Part shown: in pieces, positions 47,123 through 56,435 of the stretch
How positions within the stretch are numbered: the stretch's first letter is position 1
Layout: each line of letters opens with the position of its first letter
Assembly: GCF_000819725.1 (NCBI RefSeq)
Contig: NZ_CDDH01000009.1
Location: 1-64,000 of the forward strand
Direction: 5' to 3'
Length of the DNA: 64,000 nucleotides
Source: Aeromonas australiensis
GTDB lineage: Bacteria; Pseudomonadota; Gammaproteobacteria; Enterobacterales; Aeromonadaceae
The notes under the pieces: generated by a model
What the model saw: only the letters and a program-made list of their open reading frames with translations
Told to the model about the DNA's origin: nothing
The model's database searches: none
Made by a program: the position numbers and the translations under genes

Positions 47123-47476
47123 AGTGACCCGGCAGATCCGCGCACCCTCGCTCAGTGGGCTGCGCAGCTACATAGCACTGAGCTGACCCTGGCTCGCCGC
47201 TGCTTGCGGGAGCTGGGGATGAGCTTCGGTCAGTGGCGGGCGCGCTTGCGATTGATCAAGGCGCTGGCTTGGCTCAAGGAGGATCTGCCCGTTCAGGAGG
47301 TCAGCTGGCGGCTCGGTTATGGCTCCACCTCGGCCTTTATCGCCATGTTCCACCGCGAGCTGGGCTGTTCACCCCAGCGCTATCGCCAACAGCTGGCCAC
47401 CGGGGAGCGCAGGCTCATCTATCGTAATAAAGGGGCGCCCGCAGGCGCCCTTTCTGATGACATTTGCTTGTGCTAG
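47123..47476 (+). pseudogene. AraC-family regulator C-terminal remnant
   Basis: The frame DPRTLAQWAAQLHSTELTLARRCLRELGMSFGQWRARLRLIKALAWLKEDLPVQEVSWRLGYGSTSAFIAMFHRELGCSPQRYRQQ is a full double-HTH AraC DNA-binding domain. The ligand domain is gone: left of about 47123 the same frame reads through antisense transporter DNA. An open frame from 46859 exists but its first 88 residues are not AraC-like. The frame reads to a stop at 47476, past the hairpin at 47431. It is probably non-functional, though a free DNA-binding domain could be made. Confidence 0.8.
47431..47453. terminator. terminator between araC remnant and aldehyde dehydrogenase gene
   Basis: AGGGGCGCC-CGCA-GGCGCCCTTT hairpin, with short T tracts on both strands; it serves the convergent aldehyde dehydrogenase gene on the - strand. 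Confidence 0.75.
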
Positions 47477-48990
47477 AAGAAGCCGAGCGGGTTGATGTCG
47501 TGGCTCACCAGCAGGTTCTTGGTGTTCTGGTAGTGGTCCAGCATCATCTTGTGGGTCTCGCGGCCAATCCCCGACTTTTTGTAACCGCCAAAGGCGGCGT
47601 GTGCCGGGTAGGCGTGGTAGCAGTTGACCCAGACCCGGCCAGCCTGAATGCCACGCCCCATGCGCCAGGCCAGGTTGCTGTCGCGGGTCCACAGGCCTGC
47701 TCCCAACCCGTACTGGGTGTCGTTGGCAATGGCCAGTGCCTCTGCTTCGTCCTTGAAGGTGGTGACCCCGAGCGCAGGCCCGAAGATCTCCTCCTGGAAC
47801 ACCCGCATCTTGTTCTGACCGGAGAAGATGGTGGGCTGGATGTAGAAGCCCCCCTCCAGCCCGCTCACCTTGGCCGGGCCACCGCCGATCAGCATCTTTG
47901 CCCCTTCACCGCGACCAATTTCCATATAGCTCAGGATCTTGTCGAACTGCTCGCGGGATGCCTGCGCCCCCACCTGAGTGGCGGTATCGAGGGGGTTACC
48001 CTGCACGATAGTGCGGGCGCGGGCCAGCACCCGGTCCATGAAGTCGTCATAGATGCTGGCCTGCACCAGGGCGCGGGAGGGGCAGGTACATACCTCGCCC
48101 TGGTTGAAGAAGGTCATCAGCATCCCTTCTACCGCCTTGTCGATATAGCTGCTCTCGTGCTGCATCACGTCGGCGAAGTAGATGTTGGGGGACTTGCCAC
48201 CCAGCTCCACGGTGGAGGGGATCAGCTTGTCGGCGGCGCAGCGCAGGATATGGGCGCCCACTTCGGTCGAACCGGTGAAGGCGAGTTTCTGGATCCGGTT
48301 GCTGGTGGCCAGCGCCTGACCTGCCTCTGCGCCGAAGCCGTTGACCACGTTGACTACGCCGGGGGGCAGGATGTCCTTGATGAGATCCATCATCAGCATG
48401 ATGGTGACCGGGGTCTGCTCGGCGGGCTTGAGCACGCTGCAGCAACCCGCTGCCAGCACCGGGGCCAGCTTCCAGGCGGCCATCAGCAGCGGGAAGTTCC
48501 ACGGGATGATCTGGCCGACTACGCCGATGGGCTCCTTGAAGTGGTAGCTGACGGTGTTCTGATCCAGCTCGGCGGCCGAGCCCTCCTGAGCGCGAATGCA
48601 GCCAGCGAAGTAGCGGAAGTGATCCACCACCAGCGGCAGGTCTGCCGCCAGGGTTTCACGCACCGCCTTGCCGTTCTCCCAGGTTTCGGCGATGGCGAGC
48701 CGTTCGATGTTCTGCTCGATGCGATCGGCGATGCGCAGCAGCAGGTTGCTGCGCTCGGTGACGCTGGTCTTGCTCCAGCTGGTGAACGCCTTGTGGGCGG
48801 CATCCAGCGCCAGCTCGATATCGGCGGCGTCGGAGCGGGCGACCTCGCAGAATACTTTGCCATCCACCGGCGAGATGTTTTCAAAGTAGCGGCCGGCGCG
48901 AGGAGCCACCCACTCACCACCGATGAAGTTGTCGTAACGGGACTTGAAGCTGACCAGGGCACCTGCCTGACCGGGAGCGGTATAAATCAT
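47473..48990 (-). CDS. aldB: NAD-dependent aldehyde dehydrogenase (AldB/AcoD/ExaC type)
   Basis: Oxidises aldehydes such as acetaldehyde to the acid. The 505-residue protein matches AldB length (512). Seen: [23 protein letters not shown] (cofactor site), FTGSTEVG, catalytic Glu in [12 protein letters not shown], catalytic Cys in [11 protein letters not shown], and [13 protein letters not shown] 48990 has AAGGA upstream and a consensus sigma-54 promoter about 67-81 bases before it. The divergent AcoR-type activator gene is its likely regulator. Confidence 0.94.
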   Translation of the reverse strand: MIYTAPGQAGALVSFKSRYDNFIGGEWVAPRAGRYFENISPVDGKVFCEVARSDAADIELALDAAHKAFTSWSKTSVTERSNLLLRIADRIEQNIERLAIAETWENGKAVRETLAADLPLVVDHFRYFAGCIRAQEGSAAELDQNTVSYHFKEPIGVVGQIIPWNFPLLMAAWKLAPVLAAGCCSVLKPAEQTPVTIMLMMDLIKDILPPGVVNVVNGFGAEAGQALATSNRIQKLAFTGSTEVGAHILRCAADKLIPSTVELGGKSPNIYFADVMQHESSYIDKAVEGMLMTFFNQGEVCTCPSRALVQASIYDDFMDRVLARARTIVQGNPLDTATQVGAQASREQFDKILSYMEIGRGEGAKMLIGGGPAKVSGLEGGFYIQPTIFSGQNKMRVFQEEIFGPALGVTTFKDEAEALAIANDTQYGLGAGLWTRDSNLAWRMGRGIQAGRVWVNCYHAYPAHAAFGGYKKSGIGRETHKMMLDHYQNTKNLLVSHDINPLGFF

Positions 48991-49056
48991 CGCATCATCC
49001 TTTATGTGTGTGGTCCTGACCGGACTGGCTGACAGACCGGTTGCCAGCTGATATCG

Positions 49057-49071
49057 CAAGGGGCGTGCCAA
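49057..49071 (-). promoter_or_regulatory. sigma-54 (RpoN) promoter of the aldehyde dehydrogenase gene
   Basis: On the - strand the sequence reads TTGGCACGCCCCTTGC, an essentially perfect -24/-12 element (TGGCAC-N5-TTGC). Transcription would start about 55 bases before the aldB ATG. The divergent gene encodes a sigma-54 activator. Confidence 0.9.
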
Positions 49072-49226
49072 AGGGTCTGACCAGCAGACAGAAGGTTACA
49101 AAAACGTTATCAAACGGGGTGTGGCAGCGTATCTTGGTTAACCAATGACCACGGCTATTGCGATAAAACTGTACCGTTTCTGGACAGTGGCCGAGACAGT
49201 CGTGCTGTTTGTGAACAGGAGGCGTG

Positions 49227-50906
49227 ATGAGTGAGTCACTTCAACCCGGTCCCGGTCCGATCCTGCGTTCCTGGCAGCGTTGCCTGCATCAGGGGCTGAG
49301 CCGCCAGCAGAGTGCCGATCTGGACTTGCTGCCCCAAGGGGAGCTGTCGGCCCGTCAGGAGCAGCACAGGGCGCTGATCGCCTGCTTCCAGCGCTTCGTA
49401 CTGCCGCTGTTTGCCCAGTTGCTGGCGGGTCGCCCCTGTCGCCTGTTGCTGTGTGACGGTGAGGGGGCCATTCTGGCCGCCAGTGGTGATGAGGGGTTCG
49501 CCCGCCATGCCGAGCGTATCTTTTTGCGCAGTGGCGTCCGCTGGGGGGAGGCGAGCAAGGGCACCAACGCCATCGGTACCGCGCTGGCCGAGCAGAGTGA
49601 AGTGCAGGTGCTCGGCAATCAGCACTTCTTCGCCCAGCACAGCTTCCTCAGTTGCAGCGCCTGTCCGTTGCTCGGGCCGAATGGGCAATTGCTCGGGGTG
49701 CTCGACATCTCCACCGATGCGGCCCATCACGATGGCGACATGTTGGGCACGGTGCGGCTCTTGGCCATGACGCTGGAAAACGCACTATTGGCGCGTCAGC
49801 CGGGCTGGCTGGTGGATCTGGAGCCCCAGAGCCTCTGGTCCGCTCGCCTGTTGCTGGGAGAGGAGGGGGAACTGCTCGGCGCCAACCGGGCAGGCCGACT
49901 CTGGCTCGGCCAGCACCCTTTCGATGGCAGGCAACTGCTGCGGGAGGGGCGTGGTTTGCGGCTGGTGCCAGCAGCGGACACGACCTCTTCCCGCGCCGTG
50001 CTGCCGGGTCACTCAAGCCCGGTGCCACATCCGCAGCAGGTGCCGCTCAAGATGCTGGAGCGCGGAATTTCGCTGCTTATCGAGGGGGAGACCGGCAGCG
50101 GCAAGGAGCATCTGGTGCGGGCCCTGCACCGGGCGTCCAGTCGGCGGGAGCAGCCACTGGTGTGCGTCAACTGCGGTGCGTTGCCAGCAGATCTGGTGGA
50201 AGCCGAGCTGTTTGGCTATGTGGGCGGAGCCTTCAGCGGTGCCCGCAGCCAGGGCAGCCAGGGGTATCTGCGCGCAGCCCATGGCGGTATGCTGATGCTC
50301 GATGAAATTGGCGAACTGCCGCTGCAGGCTCAAACCCGACTGCTGCGGGTATTGCAGGAGCGCAGCGTGACACCGGTTGGCAGTCACAAGCCGGAGGCGG
50401 TGGATTTCTGGCTGGTCAGTGCCAGTCACCGGGATCTGGCGGCCATGGTGCAGAGCGGCGCATTTCGCGAAGATCTCTATTACCGGATCTGCGGCTGGCG
50501 CCAGCAGCTGATGCCGCTGCGCCGTTGGCCTGCCGCTGAGCGTCTGGGGCTGATCCAGCGACTGCTGGCAGAGATGGACCCGACCCTGCGTCTGACCCGC
50601 GATGCGGAGCAACAACTACTGGCCCATCCGCTGCCCGGCAACGTGCGTCAGCTCAAGCAGGCACTGGAAGTGGCCTGTGTGCTGGCCGAGGGGTTGGGCT
50701 GGATTGAGCCCAACCACCTGCATCTACCCAGTGTGGCCACAGCGCCCGGCGCCTTGCCGATGGGGGAGGCGACCAGCTTGCGTGAACAAACCCGGCGGCA
50801 GATACAGCAAACGCTGGCGGCATGCGGCGGCAATGTGAGCGAGGCGGCGCGCCAGCTGGGGATCAGCCGCACCACTCTCTACCGGGCGCTGCGCGAAGTG
50901 CCCTGA
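49227..50906 (+). CDS. acoR: sigma-54-dependent activator, AcoR type
   Basis: A 559-residue enhancer-binding protein. N-terminal GAF-type sensory domain (RWGEASKGTNAIGTALAEQSEVQVLGNQHFF, the AcoR-group hallmark). Central AAA+ domain with Walker A GETGSGKEH, sigma-54 contact loop GAFSGA (variant of GAFTGA), Walker B MLMLDEIGELP and arginine finger region REDLYYRI. C-terminal Fis-type HTH (NVSEAARQLGISRTTLYRALRE). The PAS-like segment near 200-260 is less clear. AGGAGG precedes the start. AcoR-type proteins respond to acetoin, alcohols or aldehydes, consistent with control of the divergent dehydrogenase. Confidence 0.92.
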   Translation: MSESLQPGPGPILRSWQRCLHQGLSRQQSADLDLLPQGELSARQEQHRALIACFQRFVLPLFAQLLAGRPCRLLLCDGEGAILAASGDEGFARHAERIFLRSGVRWGEASKGTNAIGTALAEQSEVQVLGNQHFFAQHSFLSCSACPLLGPNGQLLGVLDISTDAAHHDGDMLGTVRLLAMTLENALLARQPGWLVDLEPQSLWSARLLLGEEGELLGANRAGRLWLGQHPFDGRQLLREGRGLRLVPAADTTSSRAVLPGHSSPVPHPQQVPLKMLERGISLLIEGETGSGKEHLVRALHRASSRREQPLVCVNCGALPADLVEAELFGYVGGAFSGARSQGSQGYLRAAHGGMLMLDEIGELPLQAQTRLLRVLQERSVTPVGSHKPEAVDFWLVSASHRDLAAMVQSGAFREDLYYRICGWRQQLMPLRRWPAAERLGLIQRLLAEMDPTLRLTRDAEQQLLAHPLPGNVRQLKQALEVACVLAEGLGWIEPNHLHLPSVATAPGALPMGEATSLREQTRRQIQQTLAACGGNVSEAARQLGISRTTLYRALREVP

Positions 50907-51036
50907 GTTATCCCCCCCTCTTACCGGTTGTTTTCAAGACGCACATGACGGCTGGAGCCCTGCCCATCCAGCCGCTATGATGCGCCCTTGCCGGGGGCAT
51001 TGCGCCCGTTGACTCATCCGTTGAGGATTTTCTGCC

Positions 51037-51447
51037 ATGTCACAACACATAGGGGCGCTGACCCTGCTGGTGGCTGATTACGATCAGGCCATTCGCTTTT
51101 TTACCGAGGGACTGGGTTTCGAGTTGTTGGAAGACACGCCCCTCGATGAACCGGGCAAACCGGGCAAGCGCTGGGTGCGGGTTGCCCCCAAAGGCGCTCC
51201 CGGTTCCGCGCTGCTGCTGGCACAAGCGGCCAATGCGCAGCAGCAGGCCGCCATCGGCCAGCAGGGCGGTGGCCGGGTATTTCTGTTCCTCGAGACCACT
51301 GATTTCTGGGGGGATTACCAGCGCATGCAGGCCTGCGGTGTGCATTTTTGTGAACAGCCCCGTGACGAGCCTTATGGCACAGTGGTGGTGTTTGAGGATA
51401 TCAGCGGCAACCGGTGGGACTTGTTGCAACGTACTGCTGCCAACTGA
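51037..51447 (+). CDS. VOC-family (glyoxalase-like) protein
   Basis: A 136-residue protein with the beta-alpha-beta-beta-beta VOC fold: IGALTLLVADYDQAIRFFTEGLGFELLEDTPL at the start and FEDISGNRWDLLQ at the end supply typical metal ligands (His/Glu positions). Members include glyoxalase I and bleomycin-resistance proteins; the substrate is unknown. Encoded alone, about 100 bases before phoB. Confidence 0.88.
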   Translation: MSQHIGALTLLVADYDQAIRFFTEGLGFELLEDTPLDEPGKPGKRWVRVAPKGAPGSALLLAQAANAQQQAAIGQQGGGRVFLFLETTDFWGDYQRMQACGVHFCEQPRDEPYGTVVVFEDISGNRWDLLQRTAAN

Positions 51448-51471
51448 ATCTGAAAACGTTTATCATCCCGC

Positions 51472-51497
51472 CTGTCATAAAGTCATAAAAGTGTCAC
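51472..51497 (+). promoter_or_regulatory. Pho box upstream of phoB
   Basis: CTGTCAT (51472), AAGTCAT (51480) and GTGTCAC (51491) include a pair with the 11-bp period of PhoB sites (consensus CTGTCATAWAWCTGTCAY), 52 bases before the phoB start, indicating autoregulation. Confidence 0.85.
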
Positions 51498-51548
51498 AGA
51501 AAATTCTAATAATTGGCGCACCCATCTTCACAGAGGAGAGAGAAGGGA

Positions 51549-52238
51549 ATGGCTAAGCGAATTCTGGTGGTCGAGGACGAAGCACCGATCCGCGAAATGC
51601 TCTGCTTCGTGCTTGAGCAGAAGGGATATGAGACGATTGAAGCGGAAGATTACGCCGATGGACTGACGAAGGTGCGCGAACCCTACCCCGAACTCATCGT
51701 GCTCGACTGGATGATGCCGGGTGGCAGTGGCATCCAGTTTATCAAGCAGCTCAAGCAGGATGAGGTGACGCGCCAGATCCCGGTGGTGATGCTCACCGCC
51801 CGCGGTGAAGAGGAGGACAAGGTGCGTGGTCTGGAGGCAGGAGCCGACGACTACATCACCAAGCCATTCTCGCCCAAGGAGCTGACCGCTCGCCTCCATG
51901 CGGTGATGCGCCGCGTGTCGCCCACCTCGGTGGATGAGGTGATCGAGGTGCAGGGGCTGAAACTCGATCCTGTCTCCCACCGGGTCAGTGCCGAAGAGAA
52001 GGCGCTCGACATGGGGCCGACCGAATTCAAGCTGCTTCACTTCTTTATGACTCACCCCGAGCGGGTCTACAGCCGTGAACAGCTGCTCAATAATGTCTGG
52101 GGTACCAATGTGTACGTCGAGGACAGAACCGTGGATGTGCATATTCGTCGCCTGCGCAAGGCGATTGAAGAGACAGGGCACGACAGATTGATCCAGACGG
52201 TGCGTGGAGCCGGATACCGCTTCTCAACCCGTCTCTAG
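51549..52238 (+). CDS. phoB: phosphate regulon response regulator PhoB
   Basis: A 229-residue OmpR-type regulator: receiver with acidic residues Glu9/Asp10/Glu11, phospho-acceptor Asp53 ([11 protein letters not shown]) and KPF, followed by a winged-helix domain ([53 protein letters not shown]...VRGAGYRFS). It activates phosphate-starvation genes by binding Pho boxes, one of which precedes it. GAGAAGGGA precedes the ATG. phoR follows 8 bases later. Confidence 0.97.
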   Translation: MAKRILVVEDEAPIREMLCFVLEQKGYETIEAEDYADGLTKVREPYPELIVLDWMMPGGSGIQFIKQLKQDEVTRQIPVVMLTARGEEEDKVRGLEAGADDYITKPFSPKELTARLHAVMRRVSPTSVDEVIEVQGLKLDPVSHRVSAEEKALDMGPTEFKLLHFFMTHPERVYSREQLLNNVWGTNVYVEDRTVDVHIRRLRKAIEETGHDRLIQTVRGAGYRFSTRL

Positions 52239-52246
52239 AGGCAGTT

Positions 52247-53542
52247 ATGTTGCAACCTTACGCCTGGCGGCGACAGTTGTGGCGAATGGCGTTTTTCTAC
52301 GCCCCCTTCGCATTGGTTGGCTGGTTGATTGATCATCTTGCCCTCTGCCTGCTGGTGGCGGCCGTGTTGCATCTGGGCTGGCACTATCGCTTCCAGAAGC
52401 GGCTCTCTGACTGGCTGTGGCACGACCGCAGCTTGGTGCCCCCCAGCGGCAATGGCAGCTGGGAGTACATCTTCAACGGTATCTACAAGCTGCAGCAGCG
52501 TCACCGCGCCCGTCGCCGCGAGCTGGCGGGGCTGATCCGCCGCTTCCGGGAGGGGGCCGAGGCGCTGCCCGATGCCGCCGTAGTGTTTCGCACCGATGGC
52601 AGCATCCTTTGGTGCAACCGGCTGGCGGAGCAACTGCTCGGTTTTCGCTGGCCGGAGGATGCCGGCCAGCATATCGGCAACCTCATTCGCAATCCGGCCT
52701 TTAACGCCTATCTGGGTAAGGGGGCGTATGACGAGCCCCTCGAGATGCACTCCCCGGTCAACGAGGAGAAGTTTCTCGAGTTTCGCATCATGCCCTACGC
52801 CTCCGATCAGGCGATGCTGGTGGTGCGGGATGTCACCCGTTTGCGCAGTCTCGAAAAGACCCGCAAGCACTTCGTCTCCAACGTCTCTCACGAGCTGCGC
52901 ACCCCGCTGACCGTGCTTAAGGGCTATCTGGAGATGACCGAGGAGCCGCCCCCGCCCGCCATGTGGGCCAAGGCCCATCGGGTGATGATGGAGCAGACCA
53001 TCCGGATGGATAATCTGGTCAATCAGCTGCTCACCCTCTCCCGTATCGAGGCGGCCCCGACCGTGGATCTCTCTCATCTGGTGGACATGCCTGCCATGCT
53101 GGGGCTGCTGGAGCAGGAGGCGCGGGCGCTCTCGGGCGAACGGGCCCACCAGATCGAGTTTATGGTGCAGCCCAATCTGCTGGTGCGCGGAGATCAGGAG
53201 CAGCTGCGCAGTGCCGTCTCCAATCTGGTCTATAACGCCATCCACTACACCCCGGCGGGGCGCAAAATTACCGTGGAGTGGCGCAAGCAGGGGGCAATGG
53301 CGCTGTTTGCCGTGAGCGATGAGGGGGAGGGGATCCCGCCTGAACACCTGGCGCGGCTGACCGAGCGGTTCTATCGGGTCGACAAGGCCCGCTCCCGCCA
53401 CACCGGCGGCTCAGGACTCGGCCTTGCCATCGTCAAGCATGCTCTCAGTCACCACGATTGCCAGCTCGATATCGAGAGCCGGGTCGGCCTTGGCAGTCGC
53501 TTCAGTTTTCTTATTCCTGGCCGCATGGTGGTGGTTAAATAG
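52247..53542 (+). CDS. phoR: phosphate regulon sensor kinase PhoR
   Basis: A 431-residue kinase: two N-terminal membrane helices (about 10-45) with no sizeable periplasmic domain, a PAS domain (about 100-190), phosphoacceptor FVSNVSHELRTPLTVLKGYLEMTE, and HATPase (LVYNAIHYTPAGRKI, VSDEGEGIPPEHLARLTERFYRVDKARSRHTGGSGLGLAIVKHAL). It senses phosphate through the Pst system and phosphorylates PhoB. Length equals E. coli PhoR. Confidence 0.97.
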   Translation: MLQPYAWRRQLWRMAFFYAPFALVGWLIDHLALCLLVAAVLHLGWHYRFQKRLSDWLWHDRSLVPPSGNGSWEYIFNGIYKLQQRHRARRRELAGLIRRFREGAEALPDAAVVFRTDGSILWCNRLAEQLLGFRWPEDAGQHIGNLIRNPAFNAYLGKGAYDEPLEMHSPVNEEKFLEFRIMPYASDQAMLVVRDVTRLRSLEKTRKHFVSNVSHELRTPLTVLKGYLEMTEEPPPPAMWAKAHRVMMEQTIRMDNLVNQLLTLSRIEAAPTVDLSHLVDMPAMLGLLEQEARALSGERAHQIEFMVQPNLLVRGDQEQLRSAVSNLVYNAIHYTPAGRKITVEWRKQGAMALFAVSDEGEGIPPEHLARLTERFYRVDKARSRHTGGSGLGLAIVKHALSHHDCQLDIESRVGLGSRFSFLIPGRMVVVK

Positions 53543-53568
53543 GTTTTTATAACAATGAGTTATCTGCT

Positions 53569-53598
53569 AAAAGAGGGCCGCTGAACGGGCCCTCTTTT
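53569..53598 (+). terminator. terminator of phoBR
   Basis: AAAAGAGGGCC and GGCCCTCTTTT arms with an 8-base loop, 27 bases after the phoR stop. Confidence 0.88.
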
Positions 53599-53614
53599 CA
53601 TCTGTTCAAATCTG

Positions 53615-53659
53615 CTGTCATGTCATTAAAGTGTCACATTAAATCCATAAATTTGTCAC
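53615..53659 (+). promoter_or_regulatory. Pho boxes upstream of pstS
   Basis: TGTCAT (53621), TGTCAC (53632) and TGTCAC (53654) are spaced 11 and 22 bases, in phase with PhoB direct repeats; a further CTGTCAT starts at 53615. A -10-like GATACT at about 53669 follows at suitable distance, predicting transcription from near 53682. Confidence 0.85.
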
Positions 53660-53724
53660 TGCCAGGTCAGATACTGGCGCCGTCTTAAGAACGGACCTTC
53701 TGTAACTTTGGAGAGTGAGTCGGA

Positions 53725-53775
53725 ATGGAACTCACCGCTGACTCAGTCGAATTGACTAATGCAAGACGGTGTTAA
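53725..53775 (+). CDS. upstream ORF 1 in the pstS leader (16 codons)
   Basis: ATG with TTGGAGAG upstream, coding MELTADSVELTNARRC then TAA. It lies in the duplicated leader; it may be a relic or a translated leader peptide. Confidence 0.35.
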   Translation: MELTADSVELTNARRC

Positions 53776-53828
53776 TCGGCGCCATGTATTGGCAATAGCC
53801 TTCTGTCACCTTGGAGAGAGGAGACAGA

Positions 53829-53876
53829 ATGAAACTCAAGGTAATCGCCTTTTGTAACTTTGGAGAGATTGGATGA
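53829..53876 (+). CDS. upstream ORF 2 in the pstS leader (15 codons)
   Basis: ATG with GGAGAGAGGAGA upstream, coding [15 protein letters not shown]. Its TGA overlaps the pstS ATG (ATGA), so translation could be coupled to pstS. Its first residues MKLK mimic PstS MKLN. Confidence 0.4.
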   Translation: MKLKVIAFCNFGEIG

Positions 53877-54847
53877 AACTCAACAAACTGGCTGGTGTAA
53901 TCGGATTCACCGCAGCAACCCTGTTTTCTGTCAGCGCCCTGGCTGCTGGTGTGGATAAAGATCTGCCGGATTACCAACCGACCAGCGGCATTTCGGGCAA
54001 CCTGTCCTCGGTCGGCTCGGACACCCTGGCCAACATGATGACCCTGTGGGCCGAAGAATTTAAGCGTTTGTACCCCAACGTCAATGTGCAGATCCAGGCC
54101 GCCGGTTCTTCTACCGCACCGACTGCCCTGACCGAAGGTGTTGCCCAGTTCGGTCCGATGAGCCGTGCCATCAAGGCCGGTGAAGAGGAAGCATTCGAGA
54201 AGCGTTACGGCTACAAGCCGACAGCCGTCCGCGTCGCTATCGATGCCCTGGCTGTGTTCGTCAACAAGGACAACCCCATCCAGGGCCTGACCATGCAACA
54301 GGTTGATGCCGTTTTCTCCAGCACCCTCAAGTGCGGTGAAGCCAAGGCAGCCACCAAGTGGTCTGATCTGGGTCTGGACGGTAACTGGTCCGGCAAGGAT
54401 CTGCAGCTGTTCGGTCGTAACTCGGTCTCCGGCACCTACGGTTACTTCAAGGAGCAAGCGCTGTGTAATGGCGACTTCAAGAGTGGCGTGAATGAGCAAC
54501 CGGGTTCAGCCTCTGTGGTGCAATCCGTCTCCTCTTCACTGAACGCTATTGGTTATTCCGGGATCGGTTACGTTACCTCCGGCGTGCGTGCGGTACCGCT
54601 CTCCAAAGATGGCAAAACCTTCATTGAAGCGACCTCCGACAATGCCATCACCGGCAAGTATCCGCTCTCTCGCTTCCTGTACGTTTATGTGAACAAGCAT
54701 CCGAACAAGCCGCTCTCCCCGATGGAGCAGGAGTTCGTCAAGCTGATGCTCTCCAAAGCGGGCCAAAATATCGTGGCCAAAGATGGTTACGTGCCGGTGC
54801 CGGCCAAGGTGGTACAGGCTGACCTGAAAAAGCTGGGTATCATGTAA
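53873..54847 (+). CDS. pstS: phosphate ABC transporter substrate-binding protein PstS
   Basis: A 324-residue periplasmic phosphate-binding protein with a signal peptide ending [10 protein letters not shown]. Phosphate-site segments are seen: [43 protein letters not shown] and [11 protein letters not shown]. It belongs to the PstS subtype common in Aeromonas, Vibrio and Shewanella rather than the E. coli type. TTGGAGAG precedes the ATG. It follows phoBR; pstCAB are not adjacent. Confidence 0.95.
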   Translation: MKLNKLAGVIGFTAATLFSVSALAAGVDKDLPDYQPTSGISGNLSSVGSDTLANMMTLWAEEFKRLYPNVNVQIQAAGSSTAPTALTEGVAQFGPMSRAIKAGEEEAFEKRYGYKPTAVRVAIDALAVFVNKDNPIQGLTMQQVDAVFSSTLKCGEAKAATKWSDLGLDGNWSGKDLQLFGRNSVSGTYGYFKEQALCNGDFKSGVNEQPGSASVVQSVSSSLNAIGYSGIGYVTSGVRAVPLSKDGKTFIEATSDNAITGKYPLSRFLYVYVNKHPNKPLSPMEQEFVKLMLSKAGQNIVAKDGYVPVPAKVVQADLKKLGIM

Positions 54848-54874
54848 CTGCCAGCAGTCAGCATGCCCTGATAA

Positions 54875-54903
54875 AGCGAGCCCCAAGCGGGCTCGCTTTT
54901 TTT
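54875..54903 (+). terminator. terminator of pstS
   Basis: AGCGAGCCC-CAAGC-GGGCTCGCT followed by eight T. Confidence 0.95.
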
Positions 54904-55027
54904 TGGCTGCTGTTGTTTTTGTTAATAGATTGGGGTGGATATTTTTCCGTCAGCCGAGGGCTGGTTCCCTTGCGAAGCACGGCGGCATTTCCGAGAATAG
55001 GGCAACGTTACGGCAAAGGATCCTCTC

Positions 55028-55834
55028 ATGATTGCGCCCCTTACCAAGTTTGGCCTGGTAGCCCTCTGTAGTTCCCTGCTGGCCGCCTGTGCCCAGTCCC
55101 CTACCGGTCGCAGCCAGATGCTGCTCTATTCCCCCCAGCAGATGAACCAGCTGGGTGCTGACTCCTTCGAGCAGATGAAGAAGCAGCAGAAGGTGAGCCA
55201 GGATGCCAAGCTCAACGCCTATGTCTCCTGTGTCGCCAAAGCGGTGACTGCCCAGGTGCCCACCAGCTATGGCATTACCAGCTGGGAGGTGGTGGTGTTT
55301 GACTCCAAACAGGTCAACGCCTTCGCCCTGCCTGGCGGCAAGATCGGCGTTTACAGCGGCCTGCTCAAGGTGGCCAAGAATCAGGATCAGCTGGCGACCG
55401 TCATCGGTCATGAGCTGACCCACGTGCTGGCCCAGCACTCCAACGAGCGGCTCTCGCGTAGCCAGCTGGCCGGGCTCGGTCTGGCCGCTGCCGACATCGC
55501 CATGGGGAGCAGCGAGTATCGTGGCGCCACCATGGCGGCCCTGGGACTCGGGGTCGAGGTGGGGGTGATGCTGCCCTATGGTCGCGAGCAGGAGAGCGAA
55601 GCAGACCGGCTCGGGCTGGAGCTGATGGCCCGTGCTGGTTTCAATCCAGCGGAAGCTGTTCCCCTGTGGCAAAACATGAGTGCTGCTGCCGGTGGTAATA
55701 CCCCGCCGCAACTGCTCTCCACCCACCCCAGCAACGAGAGCCGGATCGCCGAGTTGCAGGCGCAACAGGCACAAGTGCTGCCGCTCTATGAGCAGGCCCG
55801 CGCCAATGGCCTGGTGCCCCGATGCAAGGTATAA
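55028..55834 (+). CDS. M48-family metalloprotease lipoprotein (LoiP/YggG-like)
   Basis: A 268-residue protein with lipobox LLAACA (Cys near 21), thus an envelope lipoprotein. The zinc motif is HELTH (VIGHELTHVLAQHSNERLS), with the third ligand in the QESEADRLGLELMARAGF segment; NAFALPGGKIGVYSGLL and a C-terminal LSTHPSNESRIAEL complete the M48 pattern. LoiP/BepA-type proteases help outer-membrane quality control. It overlaps the following GNAT gene by 13 bases. Confidence 0.92.
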   Translation: MIAPLTKFGLVALCSSLLAACAQSPTGRSQMLLYSPQQMNQLGADSFEQMKKQQKVSQDAKLNAYVSCVAKAVTAQVPTSYGITSWEVVVFDSKQVNAFALPGGKIGVYSGLLKVAKNQDQLATVIGHELTHVLAQHSNERLSRSQLAGLGLAAADIAMGSSEYRGATMAALGLGVEVGVMLPYGREQESEADRLGLELMARAGFNPAEAVPLWQNMSAAAGGNTPPQLLSTHPSNESRIAELQAQQAQVLPLYEQARANGLVPRCKV

Positions 55835-56328
55835 GCCTGCGCATGGCGCGCAGCGATGATGCTGCCGCCATGACGGTGATGCAGCGAGCCAGCTGGCTCG
55901 CTGCCTATGGCCAGGTGTTCGGTGCCGATATGCTGGAACAGCTGAATGTCACCGCCCATCTGCAGGTCTGGCAGACCCGTCTGGCAGAAACGGGCCCCAG
56001 GCCCATGCTGCTTTGTCTCGATGAGGTGGTGATAGGCCTGCTCTACTGGCAACCACAGCTGGAAGCAGGGCAGAGCTGCGCCTTGATCCGCGCGTTCTAC
56101 CTCCATCCCGACCACTGGCGACAAGGCTATGGCAAACGGCTGTGGCAGGCGGTAGCGATGCAGATGCGCCGCGCCGGTTGTGGTCGCGTAAAATTGTGGC
56201 TGCTCGATAGCAACCATATCGGCGAGGGGTTCTACCTGCGCCGCGGCTTCATCTTTGACGGCGAGGAGCGTACACTGATCAGCCTCGGTCAGCCCTGCAA
56301 ACAGCGACAAATGAGTCGTTTGCTCTGA
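55822..56328 (+). CDS. GNAT-family N-acetyltransferase
   Basis: A 168-residue acetyl-CoA-dependent transferase: LRMARSDDAAAM start, core motif A region IRAFYLHPDHWRQGYGKRLWQAV with the Q/RxxGxG/A pattern, and LWLLDSNHIGEGFYLRRGFIFDGEER as motif B. Substrate unknown. Its start lies inside the end of the M48 gene, so the two are probably translated together. Confidence 0.88.
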   Translation: MQGISLRMARSDDAAAMTVMQRASWLAAYGQVFGADMLEQLNVTAHLQVWQTRLAETGPRPMLLCLDEVVIGLLYWQPQLEAGQSCALIRAFYLHPDHWRQGYGKRLWQAVAMQMRRAGCGRVKLWLLDSNHIGEGFYLRRGFIFDGEERTLISLGQPCKQRQMSRLL

Positions 56329-56435
56329 TGGCTCTTGCCGTTTTTCGCCCCCGGTCACTTTATTTTTTTTGCGAATTAATACAATGTCCTCTTGGGAAAA
56401 AGTGGGATAACACGGGCTGACAAGGGAGTGCGGGC

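Larger units (their letters stand above)
53697..53882 (+). repeat. three tandem copies of the pstS translation-start region
   Basis: The pattern CTTYTGTMACYTTGGAGAG...ATGRAACTCA occurs at about 53697-53734, 53799-53838 and 53848-53882. The third copy is the true pstS ribosome site and start. Copies one and two each keep a ribosome site and ATG. Confidence 0.85.

Noticed and set aside
47464-49032. 522-codon + strand frame opposite the aldehyde dehydrogenase gene
   Set aside because: Shadow frame; no motifs.
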